Shown piece after piece: positions 49,041-60,271 of a stretch of DNA of 64,000 nucleotides. The number at the start of each line of letters is the position of its first letter. Within the stretch, counting starts at the first letter, position 1. The DNA comes from Hetaerina americana. Taxonomy: Eukaryota; Arthropoda; Insecta; Odonata; Calopterygidae. The stretch spans positions 744,001 through 808,000 of the forward strand of contig JAKTNV010000078.1 in the NCBI GenBank assembly GCA_022747635.1. Direction: 5' to 3'. The position numbers and the translations under genes are program-made. The notes under the pieces are model-generated. The model was given only the letters and a program-made list of their open reading frames with translations. It had not been told where the DNA came from and made no database searches.

Positions 49041-50370
49041 AAACCTCTTCATGTGACATATAATGTTAGTAATACAATGGGCACATCCTTTGATTTTAAT
49101 ATGTGTATGTTGTCCGTTTAAATGCGTCACGTACACACCCGTAAATAACTGATGTGATGAATTTCCGTTTGACTGCGTACAACATCAATGGCTTGCATAA
49201 TCTTCTAGATATGAGTGCATTACCAGAAAATAATGACGCCTTTCACTCCACGGGAAGTACACTGCTGAATCATCGGCTTTACTCTATTATCTAATCATAC
49301 CACACGCCACTCGTCACTGTCCTGGCTGTTAATATTCTGAGGATTTTATCTATTTAGGTCAAAGCAAAGTGATAAGCCTTAGAGCAAATCATGCGGCTAT
49401 TTCATGGTTCACTATTTATTTTTTCGGTTATTAATTTACTCTGATGAAGGGGTCCGAGAGAGAAAATTAGAGAAGGTAAATATTAGAAAAAAAATTCCGT
49501 AACGTGTAGGAATGATATTGCTTCTTTTATTTACCTTTTTCTACTTTTTCTTTTTCCATTTCAAGTAGTAAGATTTTGCATCGTTGTTTTTGGTACATCT
49601 AGTACATTTAGTAAATCTTATGATTCTTATTACTCGTCATGTGTTGCTAATGTTATTGATTTTATCATTTCCATTTCAGTTACAATAATATGTATACTAT
49701 GTGAAAAATATTTTTTACAATGTATATATATCTTTCCTCTAATTCATTGGGTTTTAGCAGTTTTTTCACACTTCCCTTCACGTCGTAGGTTTTTACTAGG
49801 TGAGCAAATTGATCGCTCTGGATAGATCTAGACTCGAGATCAATAATTCATTTTCTGCACCAAATTTACTACCGCTTATACTCGGTCAAATTAGAAGCAT
49901 TTCTATTTGGTCTGAAAATAAACCATACGTCTAGGACAAAAATACTCAGTAAGTAAGATACTATTTCTCTCTACAATGGCGTTAATTCGAGATTGTCTTA
50001 TGCATCAAATGTTAAATACTCGACTTTCCCGTATTTACGCCACTTTTTCATATTAATTTTCATTTTTCTTCAAAGATCTATGCGTTTCTCACCGTGATCG
50101 GTTATTTGTGAATTTCAGTCATTAGACGTAGCTTATGCTTTATCAATGAGCACATTTATAAATTACAATTTATTATGCTTGAAAATTATTTGGAGGGCTG
50201 TTTTTCTAAACCTTCGTCGACCTGGCTGTAAAAATCATTAAGGAAATAACGGTTTTACTTACATCAAGATTGAATACATATCTGCATTACTTCTTTCTCA
50301 TAATAATCGTCGTAGAAACAAAAACATATATCGTGTTATCGTAACGGATCACCAGATTTTCTATCCCCTC
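49041..50370. other. A+T-rich, no gene; weak acceptor-donor juxtaposition at 49800
   Basis: CTTCCCTTCACG precedes GGTTTTTACTAG|GTGAGC (junction 49799/49800, +), a weaker version of the recursive-splice-like sites. Nothing else recognised. Confidence 0.4.
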
Positions 50371-50650
50371 CTCATTAAAGATGACCTCCTGGGAGTTCAA
50401 CAAATCCTTCCCACCTGGTTTTCAGCTCCACGTCAGTTTCAAGCCACTGCTTCCCCAACCACGCTTTCATCCGGTTAAAGAATTGGAAATCCCTCAGTGT
50501 TGATTCTGGGCTGCACAGCAGTTGAGCAATGACTTCCACACGAGATCATGAAGCACTCACCTTGTTAAAGCGGTGGTATCAGGGCTTGCGTTGACATGAA
50601 ATAGGGTATCGCCGTGGATATCGGTCCGTTCTCAAAGTATTCGATAACTT
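50371..50650 (-). pseudogene. Mariner/Tc1-type transposase, C-terminal relic
   Basis: On the - strand, about 50610-50560 reads HVNASPDTTALTR, matching the DNARPHTA...TR box around the second catalytic Asp (the Asp is replaced by Val). After a frame change, 50539-50375 reads VEVIAQLLCSPESTLRDFQF and goes on FFNRMKAWLGKQWLETDVELK, the equivalent of WEVL.HPPYSPDL.P.DFHLF..LK..L.G.RF..D.E. In mariner-type transposases this is where the third catalytic residue lies, shortly after the DFHLF-like box in the cut-and-paste DDE/D enzyme. A stop follows at 50375. The N-terminal helix-turn-helix domains are not visible and I found no inverted repeats, so it is an old dead fragment. Exact subfamily unknown. 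Confidence 0.7.
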
Positions 50651-50689
50651 CTTCACACAGAGCTTTAACTTAAGAATTTCCTTCCTTTC

Positions 50690-50870
50690 ACCCACTAATG
50701 AGTGCTACACCTACACTAACTCCCCTCTCCCTTACTTCCCCTACCTTACTCCTCTCTTGGCGCCTGACTATATAATTTGAAAAATTTCTTTATATTGTAC
50801 CTCCTGATGATGCGCAGCATCGAAACCATGGTCGTAGAACGTCAAAAGTGTCTGGAAGTTTAAAGTTTCT
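50690..50870 (+). repeat. Hairpin repeat, CTGATGA...GAAACC type
   Basis: A C/T-rich lead (CCCCTACCTTACTCC), then TTTGAA...TTGTACCTC, CTGATGA (50804-50810), the hairpin GATGC-GCA-GCATC and GAAACC. The layout parallels the element at 51215-51431 and the motif at 19258. It seems to be the end of a dispersed repeat; no coding sequence is attached. Confidence 0.45.
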
Positions 50871-51214
50871 CCTATTTTTTACCCTTAATTTAAGAAGTTT
50901 TATGCATGCACAAGTCCCATTCTCCGAAGAATGTATCCTGAGTTGTTGCCCTCTGGTGAAATCAAATAAGAAACGAAATCTCACAATTTTCATGAGCGTC
51001 CATCATTGTAGCCATTTGGAAACGTAATTACATAACCATTGAAAAACGTTACTATCTAACAGTTGGGAAGACATTAGCCAACAGTTTTTCAATCATACTT
51101 GAGCAACCAACACAACACCATAGAAACATAATTATGATATACTAAAATGACAGATTTATATTATTTCTAATATCATGCACAGTTTATGAATGATAAAACG
51201 AATGGGCCTAACGG

Positions 51215-51431
51215 GAAATTTGCACTTTTCGACTGATTTATTTGTAACGTACAACGCGTCTTCGTTTATCTAACAACCTTACCCTACTCCTTACTCTTTT
51301 TATCCCCCGTTCCTCAAACAGGTGATATGTACTTATAATGTACCACTATTTGAATCTTGTCTTGTACCTGCAGATGGTTCGATGAACTGAAACGCGTTGC
51401 ACAAATAAATCTGTGGAAAAGTGCAAATTTG
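51215..51431. mobile_element. 217-bp inverted-repeat element
   Basis: The left arm (51216-51264: AAATTTGCACTTTTC, then GATTTATTTGT and ACAACGCGTCTTC) is repeated in reverse complement on the right (51389-51430: GAAACGCGTTGC, ACAAATAAATC, GAAAAGTGCAAATTT), about 45 bases per arm with a few mismatches and one short insertion. The inside holds a C/T-rich tract and the CTGCAGATGG/GAAACG motif related to 50.8 kb. It has no coding capacity. A MITE-like or foldback element is likely; no clear target duplication was found. Confidence 0.75.
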
Positions 51432-53290
51432 TTTTTCTCATAATGACGAACTTCCACTTTATCTCGCCTGAATCCGTTGAACTTTTTTTAAGTAAAAAAT
51501 TAACTGAAATGTAGTTCACCTACTCCCCTCCTCCTTCCCCCTTCCATCTCTCTCTGTCTCTCTATCCGATTGAATTTTTCATCATGGAGATTATACTGAT
51601 AGGGCCCTGCTCTCCCTTTTAGAAAAGGGCGCATAAAGAAAATGAATCAGTCAATTTTCATGTATTTCTACCCTCACATTCCGAGCGAATGGGCACCCAA
51701 CCGCTAGGGAACCGCGAAATTTGAGAATTATCATCGTGGGTGAATTTTGCGGACCATCGAGGATAAAAGCAGTGGTGATAGCGATGGAAAGGGAGAAGGG
51801 AAAGAGAGGGGGGGAGGAGAAGGGAGGGTGAACATGGGGAGAAGCAGGCGGCGTACATTTACCCAAAGGGGCCAGGAGGGGATCACCTGACCCTTTTCCC
51901 CACCACCCATAAGGGATTCAGGACTGCCCCGGGACGAGGTCGGTCAGACGGTCAAGAGAAAGGGTTCTTTCTCCTTCCCCATTATTCCCCCTCCAGCCAC
52001 GCCTCCAGTTCCTTCTCCTTTTTCTCCCGCCGCCCAACTCGGATTCCAGCGTCTCCATGGAAACGGTTCACTTCCTCCCGACTCTTCGTTTCATGCCAGG
52101 AAGGCTCTCGATGGTCCCCATTTCCATATAAGGCTTTAGCTAAGTCTCTTCTGCTTGCACACATCAACGCACAGACTGCAGCGTAATGTGGAATAAATTT
52201 ATACCCCCTAATTATCCACTTAATACTCACTCCCCGAATGCGTGTTTCGAATAAGTTTTTCTATGTACCCATGCAGCTCCCTTCGATCGACGAAAAGTGC
52301 TGTAAATAAATGTCCAGGGAAATAAAAGTGTTGAGGAGAGGAAGATAAACTTAAAAGAATTCCAATGGATGGTAAAAAGTGTCACCCTCCTGATATCCAT
52401 CTTGCACTATAAGATTTTTACTTTATTACTTATATTATCTAGTTATCTATTATAATAATGTTTTATGGAAAAAGGAACATATTTGGGGGCGTAGCTGAAT
52501 TACAGATTTGAGAAGGGTTACTCAATTAATTTATAAATATTTAGGAACATGATTCTGAATAATAAATATCCCTCTTTGATTAACCCCGCTAAATGCATTA
52601 TGGAATTTGTTTTATTATAGCTGTTAACGTGCTGCTTCCTGATGAAGTAAGTTTGGACCTGCCATATTTCATCGGCTAATATCTTAATTTTCCAGTAAGA
52701 AAAAATGAGGTCATACCTCGTCTATTTTGAGAATTCTATTTGGAAATAATGCTTATATATGGAAATTTGATGCGGGTAAGAATAATGTTTCTTCCCTCGG
52801 ATCAGCAAAACTAGGTTTTTCACACTACTTAGTCTGAATTAAAGTTAATAGTTACATTTCACCTGAATTCATGCCACGCTGTAGTCCAATGTTTTAATCC
52901 AATGAGTGTCGTTTTGTTAACCTCGTATTTACATTTGTTATTAAGCTATTTTCATAGGAATTATCCACTCAATTGTCTCCCCTGCCTTTTTTTGCCTAAA
53001 TCTCTGCGCACATAATTTTTTTTGCAATATCCTGGCCCTATCCAACACTCCACTCCAAGGGGCATACCCGTAAGTTAAAAATGCGTAAAATAAAAATGCA
53101 AGTAAAGAGTAGAAGTTTACAATATTAAAAACGATAGTAACAATTTTCTGAAAGCTAGATTATAGAATCAAAAAATATTTAAGTTGCCAATTGTTCCATA
53201 TTTATTCATTTATCATGAACCAAATTGTTATAGACGAATGTATAGGTGGAATGACATCCAGAAATGCGGGTAATATCTGGTTAACTCTGT
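51432..53290. other. G+C-rich purine/pyrimidine patch (51520-52100), then A+T-rich sequence
   Basis: 51520-51560 is CTCC/TCTC-rich; 51780-51860 is a pure G/A tract on + (GGGAGAAGGGAAAGAGAGGG). The overlapping frames (51651-51866, 51658-51858, 51982-52230, all -) are composition shadows. From 52250 nothing is recognised. Confidence 0.45.
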
Positions 53291-53294
53291 TCAG

Positions 53295-53357
53295 CATGTG
53301 GCTGGTTTGATGGTGCACGTTTTTCGTCCTAAACTAGCGAACGACACTGAAGTCTGG
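53295..53357 (+). CDS. Candidate 63-nt exon, phase 0
   Basis: A good acceptor (TTAACTCTGTTCAG ending 53294) and a consensus donor (TGG|GTAAGT, 53357/53358) enclose exactly 21 codons, open in frame (HVAGLMVHVFRP...NDTEVW). Codon use is unremarkable and the peptide is unrecognised. Strong boundaries and an intact frame make it worth testing, but short exons of this kind arise by chance in 64 kb. Confidence 0.22.
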
Positions 53358-53617
53358 GTAAGTTATTTACGAAACATAATCGGGCGAGCGAGTGAGTCAC
53401 AGGTTCAAATAGATGGGTTTGTTGGTTTTTTAAACGACACCTTGGTCCCACAGGTCTCGTTACTAATGTGTCAGGGACCAATGGGTTATAAATCTCTTTC
53501 CGTAGAAACGGGTGGATATCGGGGAAGGTAATTCAGCTTAGCATGCTCCCGGAAGAAGGGGTAGGGGAAAACGATGTCGATAGATCACATGCTGGGGATT
53601 GCGTGGAAAAACCTTAC

Positions 53618-53699
53618 TGCACGCATAGAAGACCTCGCATACATTTTCTCCTTCGACAATGTGACACCCGTGCTCCTTGAGGTAGTTGTACATCAGGAG
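53618..53699 (-). CDS. Candidate 82-nt exon, protein-like codon use
   Basis: On the - strand, after CTATAG, 27 codons read LLMYNYLKEHGCHIVEGENV then CEVFYAC and one base, then GTAAGG (donor at 53617). Twenty-one of the 27 third positions are G or C (CTC CTG ATG TAC AAC TAC CTC AAG GAG CAC GGG) against an A+T-rich background, which is typical of coding selection. The frame stays open past the donor. An alternative acceptor 18 bases upstream (CAACTCCAG) would select another open frame (KWNAIAPDVQLPQG). The protein family is not recognised. A - strand frame with coding-like composition lies just upstream (53934-54212). Confidence 0.3.
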
Positions 53700-53933
53700 C
53701 TATAGCATTCCATTTACCTGGAGTTGGAGGTCTGGAGTTGAGTGAATAACCTCGCGTTAATGTTATCAGTTGAAAAATGATATGCATTAAAAATGATAAA
53801 ATTGGCAATGAAAACGCTATCCAACATCATTAGATGAACATGAATTTCGACAAAGTTGAACCGTGAACAATTGCTATATCCAACATATTGAAACTAATTC
53901 CATGGCTGGTAGTTAATAAGTTTTGCTGAAAGT

Positions 53934-54212
53934 CTAACCAAGAAATAATTTGTCTATCTGAAATTGACAATACGCAACGAAAGAGACTGGAAATTGATAA
54001 TAGATGCGAGGCTTAACTACCGATAATATCCCTGTAATTACGCGCTGCGAAAGGACACGGCACCCGCATACGGTAGCCTGATCCAGGTTTATCTCGCCCG
54101 CATTTGAGTCAGAATTTCGAAGATCCCGCATGATAATTTCCGGACTGTTAACTTCCGCGCGAACATTGGTACTTTGGCAAAAGAAATCGTCAGCGTGAAT
54201 ATAATTCAGCAC
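53934..54212 (-). CDS. Unassigned 92-codon frame, possibly exon-bearing
   Basis: The middle part reads TNVRAEVNSPEIIMRDLRNS then DSNAGEINLDQATVCGCRVL, with a mixed, non-repetitive amino-acid composition and a local rise in G+C and CG. No domain is recognised. Splice boundaries are poor (CCAAAG at the front; TATCG|GTAGTT at the back). It lies ~235 bases upstream of the candidate exon at 53618-53699 on the same strand, so the two might belong together. Confidence 0.18.
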   Translation of the reverse strand: MLNYIHADDFFCQSTNVRAEVNSPEIIMRDLRNSDSNAGEINLDQATVCGCRVLSQRVITGILSVVKPRIYYQFPVSFVAYCQFQIDKLFLG

Positions 54213-55240
54213 TTATGGTTGTCTCGATGCAACACGATTGCTTTCCCCGAAGAGCTTTGTTTGTAAATGAACCGTTTATATTTTACCATACTCTCCGTAA
54301 AATTTAGATAATTTCAACTACGTCAAAAAAATAAATAATCTAATTTATAATAGGCTCATATGTTCTCCATTCTTAATGAAACTTTAATTCATAATGTCTT
54401 TTGTGGCGCCTAAGAACGGCGTATGGCAATTTCTCGTCTGTTATTTTGAGTGTATAATAAAGACATCATTTAGGGGAGCAATATGGTAGACAAAATCATT
54501 TGTTCTTGCTATTAATTAAAGGCTAATGTTCCTTATTTTTCTTATTAGAAGAGTTTTATATCCAATCCGAATCCAATAATTTTCAAGTAAGTTATAAAAT
54601 ATATGGCACCTGCCACACATTTAATAACATCTGCCTTTCGTTTCGTAATTGACCCATTGACTTAATAAATAATTGAAATAACTTAAATTTCAGCATTCTA
54701 CTAATTGATAAAGTAGGAGAACAATACACCTGAATTTCAATTGATTTTCGAAAAACAACTAGTCATAACTGATCGCCTATGGACTATTAATTCTATTACC
54801 CAATAGACTACCACTTAATTATGTAATTAATTTCAGTTGCGGTAAAAAAATGATTAAATTCCTCGCAATAAAAGTTCTTAAATCGGATTAGTTTCACTTA
54901 TTGATGTTTTTATGTAGACTTATATAAATAGGAAGCACCTATCCCCCAATCAATCCTATTTTATTTCTTCAGTCACGATCAGTGACTCCTTACTTTTTGA
55001 TTACTTATCGTCAATAAACATGAATATTGTGGAACTACATCGACGACTGTATCCTCTCAGGTTACCTTGCATGGAGTCATTGTATATTTCATATTTACTC
55101 TTCAAGCTTTGCCGTTTACACCGAAGAGCTTATTTTTTCTTTTACGTTACGTCCCCAGCAAGACAGCACGCAGTGGAAATCTATTGCACTCTAATTCCGC
55201 TCTTCTCAGTTTATTTGCTATTGGAGAGGATGAGGTTGGG
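54213..55240. other. A+T-rich, nothing recognised
   Basis: Only a 75-codon + frame at 55020-55247 with no motif. Confidence 0.5.
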
Positions 55241-55870
55241 TAAGTGATAGATTGAATGGCATAGGACGAATGGCTGGGAAGAGGAAATGCATATAATTAG
55301 GGAATCAGTGATACACAGTGAGAGAAAGAATATTACATTGGTATATCTTAACCAAAATACGGATATCAGGGTGTTACGGGAGAGGAAATATTCTCCAGAC
55401 CTAGATGTCAATCCGTGCATGAGGGACTGAATATGGTTTCCATTACACTACGCTCATTTTTAATATAATATTGCAATAAAATGGCGATAGACTTGTTTAT
55501 GAGGAATAAGCGGAAGACATTCAAAAGGGTGTAAGGAAAGGGGAATTTGGGTAGATAGTGGTAGAAATAGGGGAACTTTTACGTAATGTGGGGAATTGAT
55601 GTACGTAAACATGCTTTGTCTGCTAGGACAATGGTGACCTGGACGTCTTGGGGCATAACAAGCTAGATGAAGAAGGTCTAGTGAATGGTATGTGGCTTGG
55701 GCTTGGGCAGCGGATCAAGAGTTGAAAGTAGTGGTCCACCAATGTGGAAATTCTTTCTGTTGAGGAGTTTTGAGAATAAAAAATAGGGCGCCCTGAGTTA
55801 TTAGGTGTGTTTATTTTGGGGATACTGTACAAATGAGGAGTGTGGCGGGGTTAAGGATTGAAATATCTAT
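55241..55870. other. G-rich (+) patch without recognised gene
   Basis: Purine-biased and rich in GGG. The - frames at 55211-55420 and 55623-55832 are Ser/Pro/Ile-rich composition shadows. Confidence 0.4.
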
Positions 55871-58859
55871 TTTAGATAAGCCTTCGAACGTGTAATAATC
55901 CTCGTAAAAGAAAATAATATTTATCGAAATTTCGGCTTTGGCCTTTGAGAATAGGCTATATGAAGGGAATGTCATAGAGAAGTATACGAGTATTAGATAT
56001 TTTTATATTTTCGCAGTATTGAAATTACGTGTTGGCTTTAGTGGACGATGTAACAAACAATTCGCGATTGTTCATACATTTTTTTTAGAGTTCCGGATTT
56101 TCATATTGAAAGCTTGAGTTTGTCTGGGGAAAGAAGGACGTAAGACTTGGGGAAGGCAAAGACTTATCAAGGTTTCTATAGCGTGATTTGAAAGAAACGG
56201 TTTGGATTCTTTCGAGGGTGCGGATCAAAACTTGATGAGGACTTTTTGTGTGTCAGTTAGGGGGATAGTTTTGGTGGGGATTGAACATTTCATTCATTAG
56301 ATCATATATTATTCGTCTCACTTGTCGATAAAAATCTTCTACATTTCAATGGGCATAACCGTGTTGGCCATCAAATCCTAAATTATATCTCTTTTAGGAG
56401 TAAAAAGTATTAAGACATGAAATAAAATTGGTGCAAGTAGAAAATTATCAATGAAGTGTACAAAATATCAATCGGACGTTTAATGATGGCAGTTATATTA
56501 AAGGGTACGTTATAAAAGTAATGCGCATTATCTGGTTAAAATAGACTTTTTGATCGCACTTGTATGAATGTTTAAAATTATTCAAAACCGAAATATAAAA
56601 TATCATTTCCATTTAGATGAGTAAAAGCTTTTGATGGTAAAATATATCTTAACCGTTCACATGGAAATGGAGAAAGTATGAACTGGCTTGTAAATCATCC
56701 TATTTTTAAAGGTAAATGGAAAGTCTTAGAGGTTGATACTAAGGAATAAAAACCCTGCGAATCCTATTTGTAAGTGGCAAATGAAATACCTGAAAGGGAA
56801 TTATTGAAATGCTCGAGACCTTGGCAATAAATATTCTGTGAATTTATTTAAGGTGCCAACTACTTGCATAAGTCGCAACCTTTCACTAATATATCTTTCC
56901 GTTTCCCATATAAATTCAAGACGCATTCACCAGACATGCGACTTTTACAGGGAAGTGCGTTTGTGAGAAACCGCTGGAGCGATTCACTGGGTAGAAACCA
57001 TTAAGATATTGAAACATTAGACTTATTGGCAGGTCTCTAAAAATCTGGTCTCAAGAGCTGGCTTTATATGTACGTATTTGCAAACTCAAAGGATGACTAC
57101 AATTTTTATGGAAATAGCTAGTTTTTTATGAATACTCATAAACTTAAATATTTGATGTTAATTTTATATATTCAATGAAATACGCTCGAGAGAAAATTTT
57201 CCGTCCAGCCCGCCTAGCAGGGAGGACGTTTAAACTAATAATGTCAAAGAAAGAGGAACCACGTTCAGTATAACTTATTGAGATGCCGTTATGGTTTGAT
57301 TTCTTCTTAAGCCAAAATATGAGAGCAATGGCCAATACTCCAACATTGTAGGTAAATATTTTCAATCTAAACTCGTGAAATATGAGGAATTAATAGTGTG
57401 CATTGCTGTTTTATTTTGAATTCTCGATTTACTCGAAGTTTGTGCAAAAGAAGAGAGAAAGGAGAGGATGGAAAAATTGTAAATTTTAAGATGATACGTT
57501 GGCATCACGGGTATGGAATAAATGTTATGTAGTATGCTTGATTTCATACCTTTCTTCTAAATGATAGCAAAGGGTTTCGTACAGCGGATCACTATTTATT
57601 TTTCAAACGAACTGTCCTTTAAATTTTAAAAACCATGTTTAAATAGAACTGGCTTTTGACAAGATGCTCCAATTATTATTAAATATATTATAAATTCATT
57701 CGCAAATCAACTTATTTTTAAGCATATGTACATATTCGGTAATTTCGTTACTTTTATTACCGTTTTCGAGAAGTATTTTCAGTTGGAGATATATCTTCGA
57801 AATATTTTTAATAAGAAGTCGATTACAAAATGCTATATTTCCTTCACGACGATTTTTTCGAATGGTTACAATACTACTCATCTACTTTGCCTTTTATTTA
57901 AGAATTCAAGAATATATTTCTTAAATCACGTAGTAATCTTACCCAGATTGAATACCAATCCATCAAATTGAATCAACATTTCAATAACTTCAAAAAATTG
58001 ATTTCTCCGGCGCGATACAAAATGAAATTGAATAGGCCATTTATCTATTTGTCCATTTCATTGCAATTAAGTCCACTTTTTTCCTCCATAGAAAAAGAGT
58101 CAACCACCATCGTTATCATGGATACCCTTCCATCCATCCTATCATACGTTCATTGGCGAAAAACACCCATCGTTACATTCACGCGAACCTCAGATAGCCC
58201 TTAAAAAAGTTATATTTTGCTAGCGTCGCTTATTTCCAAGATTCCGGATGATTGACGAGCGTTTATATCACGCAACGCCCTGTATTCTCAACCGGCATCT
58301 CGTTAATTGCAGAGATAAAACTGTCTGAAGCTGCGTATCGTGACTGCGTCAATCGGGGCACTATTAACACTATGAGAGTGGTGAAGCATTATCATCTCCT
58401 CCTTAACGTACCGTGGAGTCCTGTTCACATAAATCTTCGTCTCTTAAGTGATTCGCATGACCTATGCGAGTTGTGCAGATTGATTTTTTCGTTCCCTTTC
58501 GGTTAAAACAGCGCACATTGGCTCGTAAAATACTCTTAATGATAGTTTTCAAGTAATTCGCTAGGATATCTAAGTCTTAGCCTTAATCTTAGCCTTAGCC
58601 TCTAAAACTTAATCTGCTTCGGATTCATACACCCTACGCAAACCAAATTAATTGATACTTCCTGAGGGAAGTGTGGGCTCAGTTAATTTTTATCACCAAT
58701 CCTCCAACAACGGCTGAACCCAAGACCACATCTGGCGATGTAACCGGGGAATTGACATCAGTATCCAATTTCCGAATAATTGACTTGATCTAAAAATTCC
58801 TCCCTAGATATTTGAGTTCCGCTCATTTACAGCATATGCGCTCAGCCCTATGCATATTA
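55871..58859. other. A+T-rich, nothing recognised; small CTTAGC tandem at 58571-58608
   Basis: Short frames only (81-84 codons at 57726-57971 and 58252-58506). At 58571-58608 the unit TCTTAGCCTTAA/CTTAGCC recurs three to four times. Confidence 0.5.
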
Positions 58860-58974
58860 TTTGACGAATATAAAATATATAAATATATTGTATTTACATA
58901 CATAAATGTATGATTGTACACTCACACAAGTTGTTGGTGTGCATATATGTGGGTGTGTGTGTATATATATATGT
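58860..58974. repeat. TA/TG simple sequence at the 5' edge of the CR1 insertion
   Basis: ATAAATATAT, TACATACATAAATG and GTGTGTGTGTATATATATATG lead directly into the truncated RT frame at 58975. Confidence 0.85.
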
Positions 58975-60271
58975 TGATAATTATAGACCGGTAAGCTTGA
59001 CATCAGTTGTATGCAAGCTATTAGAAAAGATAATGGCTGATTATCTCTTGGACCTGTGGGAGAGTGAGAATTGGTTGTATAGGCGCCAATACGGTTTTAG
59101 AAAAGGGCACTCTTGCGAAACTCAGCTATTAGGGTTCTGCCAAGAAATGTTCGACTCTATGGATGCGGGAATAGAGGTGGATGCTATAATAGTCGACCTG
59201 TCAAAAGCCTTTGACAAAGTTGACCACGATCTCTTAATGCTTAAGATGGGCCAATTGCCACTACACACAGATGGAAGAGTAATCTCTTGGGTCAGAAATT
59301 TCATGGAAGGTCGAACACAAAGGGTCAAATTAGGAGAAGTGTATTCTGAAAAAGCAAGGGTAACATCGGGAGTCCCACAAGGAAGCGTACTTGGCCCGCT
59401 CTTGTTTTTAATATATATAAATGATCTCCCAATAAATATTAATTCTCAGATAAGACTTTTTGCAGACGACTGTATTATCTACAGGAAAGTCGAAAATGAC
59501 AGAGACAGTGACAAACTTCAAAGGGACATTAATAAAATGGCAGATTGGGTGACAAAAAATGGGATGGATATTAATGTTAACAAATGCAAATCAATCACTT
59601 TTAGCAATAAGGTAAATGGAAACAATAGGGAATATAAATTTTCAGAAAATGTCATTCCTAGAAGTGATACTGTCAAATACTTAGGTGTATATTTAACTAA
59701 GGACTTAGGGTGGGGGCTAAATGTGGAGTGCATCTATAAGAAAGCTTTCAAAACTCTTCATTGGGTAATGAGAAACCTCAAAGGGAGCGTTAGAGCAACC
59801 AAGGAGAAGGCTTATCAGACCCTAGTAAGATCAATTTTAGAGTACGCTTCTCTTGTATGGGACCCTCATGAAGAAGGTCATATTAAAAAACTGGAAAAGG
59901 TGCAAAGAAAGGCTGCCCGATATGTATTGGGGAAGCATGGGAGGATGGAGAGTGTGTCTGACATGCTAGAAACGCTGGGCTGGGAACCTCTAGAATCTAG
60001 AAGAAAAGTAAGCAGACTTTGTGGAATGTTCCGAATTTTGAAGGGGGAGAAAGCTTGGGCAGATCTTAGGAAAGAGGCGGGGAACCCAAATTTTATAGGC
60101 AGAAATGATCACAAATTTAAGATAAAATGCCGGGCACAGAGAACAAATAAAAAAAAATTTTCTTTTCTAAATAGAACAATTGTTGAGTGGAACACTTTAC
60201 CTGCAAAAATATTCGAGCCCTTTCCTAACAGAGTGTATACTTTTAAGAATAGATGTAAGGCATATATGTAA
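58910..60271 (+). CDS. CR1/Jockey-like LINE reverse transcriptase, 5'-truncated but uninterrupted
   Basis: A 453-codon frame; the first ~22 codons are read through simple sequence, so the true element part starts at DNYRPVSLTSV (codon 23, ~58976). RT motifs appear in order: RRQYGFRKGHSCETQL (58-73), motif A AIIVDLSKAFDKVDH with Asp96, motif B SGVPQGSVLGPLLF (153-166), motif C RLFADDCIIYR with Asp186/187, and thumb VKYLGVYLTKDLGW (255-268). The C-terminal LEYASLVWDP...KLEKVQRKAARYV (~310-339) and final FKNRCKAYM are typical of CR1/Jockey proteins. All catalytic Asp residues are kept. The endonuclease and N-terminal RT part are missing, so it cannot transpose itself, yet the lack of stops implies recent insertion. 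It is a different family from the relics at 17.7-25.8 kb (different 3' end). Confidence 0.9.
   Translation: MIVHSHKLLVCIYVGVCVYIYVDNYRPVSLTSVVCKLLEKIMADYLLDLWESENWLYRRQYGFRKGHSCETQLLGFCQEMFDSMDAGIEVDAIIVDLSKAFDKVDHDLLMLKMGQLPLHTDGRVISWVRNFMEGRTQRVKLGEVYSEKARVTSGVPQGSVLGPLLFLIYINDLPININSQIRLFADDCIIYRKVENDRDSDKLQRDINKMADWVTKNGMDINVNKCKSITFSNKVNGNNREYKFSENVIPRSDTVKYLGVYLTKDLGWGLNVECIYKKAFKTLHWVMRNLKGSVRATKEKAYQTLVRSILEYASLVWDPHEEGHIKKLEKVQRKAARYVLGKHGRMESVSDMLETLGWEPLESRRKVSRLCGMFRILKGEKAWADLRKEAGNPNFIGRNDHKFKIKCRAQRTNKKKFSFLNRTIVEWNTLPAKIFEPFPNRVYTFKNRCKAYM

Noticed and set aside
50804..50835. Canonical hammerhead ribozyme
   Set aside because: The visible hairpin GATGC/GCATC uses bases of the would-be core, so core and stem II cannot both form.
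58571..58608. Insect telomeric repeat (TTAGG-type)
   Set aside because: The unit is CTTAGCC/TTAA-like and occurs only three to four times imperfectly; it does not match TTAGG.
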